From Malachius bipustulatus (Eukaryota; Arthropoda; Insecta; Coleoptera; Melyridae): a stretch of DNA of 64,000 nt. Below are positions 59,091 to 64,000 of this stretch, in pieces (within the stretch, counting starts at the first letter, position 1; each line of letters begins with the position of its first letter). Location: contig OU342631.1 of assembly GCA_910589415.1 (NCBI GenBank), positions 2,356,001 to 2,420,000 of the forward strand, written 5' to 3'. The position numbers and the translations under genes are program-made. The notes under the pieces are model-generated. The model was not told where the DNA came from and ran no database searches. It saw only the letters and a list, made by a program, of their open reading frames with translations.

Positions 59091-59330
59091 AACGGAAAGA
59101 TAACATTTTTCAATTTTTTTTATGCAATAGATTTTTGGTTTACTTGTTTTTTTTATATCGAACTGCATGAAAAACAAAATCGCGACAAGAAAAACAAAAG
59201 TTGACAAAACCGAAAGGATCTAGTCGGCTTCAAATTTTTTTTTAATGTCAGATGAATAGCTGATGACGGCTTAAATGCCAACCTACAAAAATAATTGATT
59301 TATTTTTATATGGCTGGAGTAAAAATTTTG
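59091..59330. mobile_element. MITE family A, copy 5 (fragment)
   Basis: Diverged family A words in order: GATTTTTGGTTT, CAAGAAAAACAAAAGTTGAC, GATCTAGTCGGCTTC, GTCAGATGAATAGCT. Only one arm is present. Confidence 0.65.
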
Positions 59331-59407
59331 ATTATTAAATTTTTCAACATACATAATATGTATTATTTGGTACATTAGTAACGAAAACGACTAAATATTA
59401 CCTATGT

Positions 59408-60420
59408 GTTATGTTCAGTGATGTGCCGTATTCTTTACATCTATTCTTTACGCAATTCTTTACGGGTAAACAACTCATTCTTTACATGGACTTTTTTCAA
59501 GGTAAAGAATGTAAAGAGGAAGGTTTAAAACGTAAAGAAGGTAAAGAATATGTAAGCAAACAATAAACAATGCAAATTTATGCTTATTATTGCTTATGCA
59601 GTTAATAATAGTTTTTGTATCTAATTAATAATTATTACTAAAAAATAATAATAAATAATATATGCCTCATTTTTTATTGATTGAATGAGTATTATTATTA
59701 TTGGTAACCTTACATTTTAGGTTATTTATTTTGAATTTTATTGTGATTATCTGGACTCAAATTAATGTTAAATAGGGTTGAGCAAAGAAGTAAAAAGGCA
59801 GGTTTTCTTGGTTTATTTATTTAACGCAGTTACACTATTATTTGTATTCAGTATTCTACACTATAATTATAGTTAGAATCTAGAATTTTTAAATATAAAT
59901 ACACATGGATCCGTTTTTTAGATCGGGTAAATGTCTTTCCTATACAACACCCTGTATACCGTATCCGCCATTTCGGAATCACCCTGTATATGGTATTCGT
60001 TCCAGACATTACAGTAAACGGAATTTTTCATTAATCTTTATCACGGTTATTGAAAAAATTACCTTTAAACTCGGATGAGGGAACTCTGTAACTTGAAAAC
60101 CAACCGTTGGATTCAATTTTTTTTGCAGAATATCATTAATTTTAATGGGCTCTATATCGCCCTGTATTCGGAGTGCGCGAGTTACTCATCACCCTGTGAT
60201 TGTACATTGTGTGTGGTAGTAAGATTCCATGAACATTAATAATAATAAAATAACATAAACAATAATAATTTGTTATCAAACAAACATAGAACATAACCTT
60301 GCTTTTCAATTGTTTTCGTTCTTTACCTATTCTTTACATTCCTTACGTATTGTTTACATTGTTTACGTCAAATGTAGAGAATGAATTGTTTACGCGTCAA
60401 GACACATCACTGGTTATGTT
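59408..60420. mobile_element. hAT-type MITE with 8-bp target duplication GTTATGTT
   Basis: The element proper is 59,416-60,412. Its ends are CAGTGATGTGCCG and GACACATCACTG, and GTTATGTT lies on both sides (59,408-59,415 and 60,413-60,420), which fits hAT insertion. Near both ends the octamer TTCTTTAC (or its complement) recurs many times, at least eight within 130 bp at the left, as expected for subterminal transposase-binding sites. No transposase. The middle contains a piece of unrelated CAGGGTG-type MITE (about 59,950-60,200). Confidence 0.9.
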
Positions 60421-60655
60421 TTCTCTGTAATTTATTAACCGTTCCCAAGATACTAATTTAAAATTGGCCCGGTTGATTCGCCGGTGAACTCTGGATCAAC
60501 TGAACCGAGTTCAAAAGATGAACTAAAGTTTACCGGCGGCCGCGTTCAACTGAATCGGCAGTTGAACTTGAGTTTGGTACTGAACCGACGTGGTACAACA
60601 CAAATGTGACGCTGATCTTGGTTCAACTTTGAACCGCCTTTGAAGTTTGAACTTG

Positions 60656-62005
60656 GATGGTACCAGAGCTGGGCACGAGTACTGAAAAGAGTACTCGTAA
60701 ATAATTCGAGTACGAGTACTTGAAAAATGTACTCGTAAGTATTTACTCGTAAGTACTTTGGCACAAACAGGTGGACGAGTACGAGTAATACTCGTGAAAA
60801 CACGAGTAATAAGTACGAGTAGTTTTATTCGTGTTGTGCGCATGATCGATCATGATACCAATAAACAAGGCATGTCACTCATGTCATGTCAGTGGTCAAG
60901 GCGCAGCCAGCCTATGACGTCAGGCTTGTGACAGCTAAATACGAGTGAGAGCATAGGTATATCGTATATCCGTTCCGTAGATCGTTTTTGATTTGTTTTT
61001 GATACTTTTGAATTGAAGTTAGTAGTAGCGATTGATTGAGATTGCGACAAATGAGAGGACTTACTGAAATGAATTTGAATAGTGACACTGACATTACTAG
61101 TGACAGTGAAAGTGCAATTGCGCAGGACGGTGAACTCGTTTTCAGATCGGTTCTCTGCTGACGGCATGACGTCATTACTATCCGTAAAAATATCCGTATT
61201 TCACGAGTAAAATTTCTCGAGTAGTCGTAATTGTACCGGGTGTCCCAACACTAGTGTCCACCCCCTAAACAGAGCTTAATTTTAAAGATAAAAAATTGAA
61301 ACTTTGAGGATTTGTGTACTTGATATAGGACCACGGAATGGCATAATCAGTTTCATAAAAAAAAAATTAGTTCGGGCGCCAGCGATAAAAAGCTGTAAGA
61401 TGGTGGTAAATTGTCGAAAAAAAAAATTGATCTTTTTTCAATACATACGTAGAAATCGATTAATAAAATCAATATCGCTTGAAAGAAATGTGAAAAAAAC
61501 TAATTATAAGGCTCTAATTAAATAAAATATAATTACATAGCAATGACAGGTAGACAATATAATCTGAACAATAACCTAATATAATCTGAAAACGGTAGGT
61601 GCAATAAGTTTTATGACAAAGTAAATAAGGCCCAAATAAATAGAAGGACGGCTCTTGCTGGGCTAGCCGGCACACTGAACCTGCACTGGACAGTGTCGTT
61701 TGTATGGACTCATGAAAAAGGTGATTATTAAAAATATATTAAAAATGTTTTTTAATGAAACTAATTATGCCATTCCGTGGTCCTATATCAAGTACACAAA
61801 TCCTCAAAGTTTCAATTTTTTATCTTTAAAATTAAGCTCTATTTAGGGGGTGGACACAAGTGTTGGGACACCCGGTACTTATCCGTACGAGTAGTAAGTA
61901 TTTTGGATGGAAAGTACTTGTGAGTAAAAAATTACGAGTAGTTTTTTCACTCGTAACAAAAATACGAGTAAAGTACTCGAGTACATGGCCAGCTCTGGAT
62001 GGTAC
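60656..62005. mobile_element. hAT-type MITE with 8-bp target duplication GATGGTAC
   Basis: The element proper is 60,664-61,997. Its ends are CAGAGCTGGGCACGAGTAC and GTACATGGCCAGCTCTG, and GATGGTAC flanks both sides (60,656-60,663 and 61,998-62,005). ACGAGTA/TACTCGT motifs recur densely in the first 170 bp and in the last 110 bp. Between 60,840 and 61,230 is GC-richer DNA with a short open stretch (MRGLTEMNLNSDTDI from 61,051) that could be a vestige of an internal gene. A family B MITE is nested at 61,236-61,875. Confidence 0.9.
61236..61875. mobile_element. MITE family B, copy 2 (complete, TA target)
   Basis: The ends CCGGGTGTCCCAACACTAGT and its near-inverse ending GTTGGGACACCCGG are flanked by TA. 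The arms share TTAAAGATAAAAAATTGAAA and TGTACTTGATATAGGACCAC with the copy at 10.1 kb. It interrupts the hAT MITE and so is younger. Confidence 0.9.
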
Positions 62006-62056
62006 AACCCATTGAATAAAGAAGAAAAATTTTCTTCTTTATTCAATGGTACAACC
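62001..62056. repeat. 39-bp perfect palindrome between 9-bp direct repeats
   Basis: CATTGAATAAAGAAGAAAA (62,010-62,028) faces its exact complement (62,030-62,048) around a single base. GGTACAACC lies at 62,001-62,009 and 62,048-62,056. It touches the right end of the hAT element. Confidence 0.8.
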
Positions 62057-62423
62057 GGGAACCGGGCCTCACAGGGAACATCGAAATAATCATTAATCTC
62101 AAACCTGTACAAATAGGTCACAAAAAATCGTAAAAATCCCTGAAGTGTGGCTATTCTTCACTACATTATTTATTAGGTACCTTTATTTCAATTATTAAAA
62201 ATTGAAACTTGTTACACAAATATTTTCAGTTTTCTAATTATGTTGTTACGGTCCTGTAAAGTTCTAATCAGTATAGCCAACTGTCACAACATAAATTTCA
62301 AATTTAGTGTTTTCTACTGAACAGATTTGTCAGATTTAGCTTAGCTAGTAAATTTCATTTTGATAATGGGTAGTCCTGAATTCCTGAAAATAAATAAATA
62401 GTTTTAAAAAAACAAAACACACA
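62057..62423. other. No gene seen; spacer
   Basis: AT-rich DNA with no recognised feature between two transposon blocks. Confidence 0.4.
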
Positions 62424-63383
62424 CAGTAACACCAAATACGCTAGACTATAATACGTCCAACTTCGACTGAAAACCGGCAGCGAGGCGACGCTAGCGAACC
62501 TGGCGGCTCGAGGACCGCTACAGTTGTTCTACTGGGCCCGGAATAGAGATGGGAAATAGTCTTACCGAAGAGTACGACCGTTCCAATCCAACTGATGCCG
62601 CGACAGAAAAATACCGCGACAAAATACCGGTATTTTGGAACTGTTTAGCCATAGCCACATCGCCGACTGGAGCGGAGCCGTAATCGCGGACCCTCGGAAC
62701 GGTATCTCTACTATAAACTCCTGCTCCTGGAGTGCTGGAACTGAATTATGTATAATCATAGTTCCTTGTTCCACGTGATGTTTTAGCCCATATGGCCTTG
62801 TATCTTGTATTGCATCTCTGTCCGTACTTCGGATCTTCTTTTTTTTTTTCTTACAAGACTGGTAAATAAAAAAATTTTTTTTGCTTATTTCACATTCCAT
62901 CTCAAGTATTTTTTCATTATATGTATACAGTTACATATTTACATTTTTATTTGATAATAATTATTATGTTATACTTATAATTTTTAAAGAGTCAAGTATA
63001 CCTATAATTATTATTCCTTTTTTGTTTTCTGGCTTGAAATTTTTACTTTTTTTAATTTTCTTAGAGGACCGAAGTAGCCTTGCATAACTAGTCAGTAGGT
63101 ACTCAACGATCCCATAGAGAAATATCGGGTCCGGGGTCTGGGTATAATGATTAAGTATCAAGCAAGCAAAAGTAATCAAGTAATCAACTCAACGTATCAG
63201 ATACTTGTGACTAATGTATCAATATCTACTCGATACTGTTATCTGTTGCACATCACTATGGTGCAGTGTGTTAGTTACAACTCGCGACACTAAATGGCGC
63301 TGCCACAGCGGCTGCCTTCGAAATGCATGTAAAATTGCCGGAGTTGGACGTATTAATAGTCTAGTGTATTTGGTAACACACTG
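62424..63383. mobile_element. Long TIR element with hAT-like material inside
   Basis: The left end CAGTAACACCAAATACGCTA then GACTATAATACGTCCAACT is matched inverted by the right end AGTTGGACGTATTAATAGTC then TAGTGTATTTGGTAACACAC. The TIRs are about 42 bp with small differences. Inside, TAGAGATGGGAAAT (62,545) and GTTGCACATCACTA (about 63,245-63,258) look like diverged ends of a nested hAT-type MITE. No transposase and no clear target duplication. Confidence 0.75.
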
Positions 63384-63671
63384 AAGCGAGACGAGACGAG
63401 AGGAAAGTAATGATGCTAAAAGATTGAAAGATGAAAACCGATCCGAACCGGAAAAGCGGGAGGGGAGGGGAAGAGAGTAGAATCTGTTTCTCGAATGTTG
63501 CGTTCGTTGTAATTGAATAGCCAGAGCCGCAAACCATTTAATTCAGTCAAGTCAGTGTAAATGAGTTGATTGTGTGTGTAGGTTGTGTGAATCTTCCGGT
63601 TATTTGGTGATGGGAACATAATTTATTTAATTACCTAAGTTATCACATCGGCATTTAATCATAAAATAAGT
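63384..63671 (+). promoter_or_regulatory. Probable promoter and 5' UTR of the gene at 63,672
   Basis: GC content rises locally. ATTCAGTCAAGTCAGTG near 63,540 contains TCAGT-like arthropod initiator motifs about 125 bp before the ATG. No TATA box in the usual place. The call depends on the exon that follows. Confidence 0.3.
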
Positions 63672-63735
63672 ATGAAGATATTTAGTTTTATCATTTTTTT
63701 CTTCATTGAAAGATCCCTTTGCAAAGATTTTCAAG
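63672..63735 (+). CDS. Candidate first exon of a secreted protein
   Basis: ATG at 63,672 opens 21 codons, MKIFSFIIFFFIERSLCKDF plus Gln, a compact signal-peptide-like sequence (Lys, hydrophobic run, then a plausible cleavage site near LCKD). It ends one base into the next codon at CAAG|GTTTGT, a usable donor. This size and phase match the first exon at 19,880. No further exon lies in the remaining 265 bp, which are AT-rich and look intronic. It is plus strand, divergent from Ig gene 2. Without downstream exons the identity is unknown. Confidence 0.4.
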
Positions 63736-64000
63736 GTTTGTATACCTAGTTACTTTCGTTATTATCAAAAAATTTGAACATTCGTTATTAATACCTGCTA
63801 ATAAAAATAATTGTGTATTATTGATTGTACCCACTCAATACTTGTTTAAATTATTGATATTATCCAGCAGTACTTGAATAATTAAATACTTTTTTCATAA
63901 CACTTGAGTACCTACTTAATTAAATCTTCAAAAATTCTTTAATTTTCTTCAGGAAGAGACTTAAGTACTTACTGGAAGTGATGTCATTAACCATTTGTTT
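63736..64000. other. Probable intron continuing past the window
   Basis: AT-rich with no acceptor followed by a convincing open frame. Confidence 0.3.

Larger units (their letters stand above)
60466..62072. mobile_element. Possible outer element with GGCCCGGTT ends
   Basis: GGCCCGGTT at 60,466 faces AACCGGGCC at about 62,064-62,072, and the sequence next to the left end is rich in TTCAAC/GTTGAA/TGAAC words, like subterminal repeats. The hAT element at 60,664 lies inside it. No target duplication was found, so this is tentative. Confidence 0.35.

Noticed and set aside
60523..61175. Four overlapping minus-strand frames of 85-106 codons
   Set aside because: They run through the ACGAGTA subterminal repeats of a hAT MITE and overlap one another in different frames.
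1..64000. Bacterial or viral features (operons, CRISPR arrays, integrated virus)
   Set aside because: No arrays of spaced repeats, no viral coding sequence and no bacterial gene density; everything recognised is insect gene or transposon.

Overview
The window looks like insect nuclear DNA. It is AT-rich, gene-poor and packed with transposons. Short introns (55-76 bp) have GT-AG borders, two complete multi-exon genes encode small secreted single-Ig proteins of a kind I know from insects and nematodes (OIG-4 type), and many repeats are arthropod-style (mariner-like elements ending in CAGGGTG, hAT MITEs, jockey-like LINE fragments with RNase H, a 5S-derived SINE). I cannot fix the order; a beetle or hemipteran fits. 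There are no operons, phage genes, CRISPR arrays or other bacterial features.

Host genes. Two tandem, same-strand (minus) Ig genes are the clearest genes: copy 1 has exons between 35,474 and 24,293 (158 aa) and copy 2 between 52,087 and 42,835 (163 aa). They share two phase-0 intron positions and 30 of 52 residues in the last exon. Two further plus-strand starts look like genes of secreted proteins: 19,880-20,148 (signal-peptide exon, 64-bp intron, then a Ser/Glu-rich exon, in matching phase) and a single signal-peptide exon at 63,672-63,735. Their downstream exons were not found.

Transposons, left to right. 1.4-2.2 kb: LINE 3' end. 3.45-5.81 kb: degenerate mariner-like element. 7.1-11.8 kb: nested inverted-repeat elements with a 5'-truncated LINE bounded by a 14-bp target duplication. 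12.6-16.1 kb: an inverted-repeat element holding a possible solo LTR, a direct-repeat pair and a near-perfect foldback. 16.1-18.5 kb: an IS630/Tc1/mariner-type element with a broken transposase. 20.3-23.8 kb: nested repeats and a CR1-like LINE 3' end. 24.95-25.93 kb: foldback. 26.6 and 29.3 kb: two transposase relics. 30.8-34.7 kb: a piggyBac-like MITE and several foldbacks. 36-41 kb: MITEs and a mariner-like relic split by a LINE. 43.4-47.85 kb: a chain of long foldbacks. 51.5 kb: a complete 5S rRNA-derived SINE. 52.7-56.6 kb: foldback, MITE, a 28S rRNA fragment and a LINE RNase H region. 57-59 kb: MITE pieces. 59.4-63.4 kb: two hAT-type elements with 8-bp target duplications, plus another long inverted-repeat element.

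How it fits together. Most of the transposon mass from 24 to 51 kb lies inside introns of the two Ig genes (introns of 7.0, 3.7 and 7.7 kb), so their pre-mRNAs should carry several long, nearly self-complementary hairpins. All coordinates and readings were made by eye; identities are approximate and family assignments rest on recognised motifs, not on searches.
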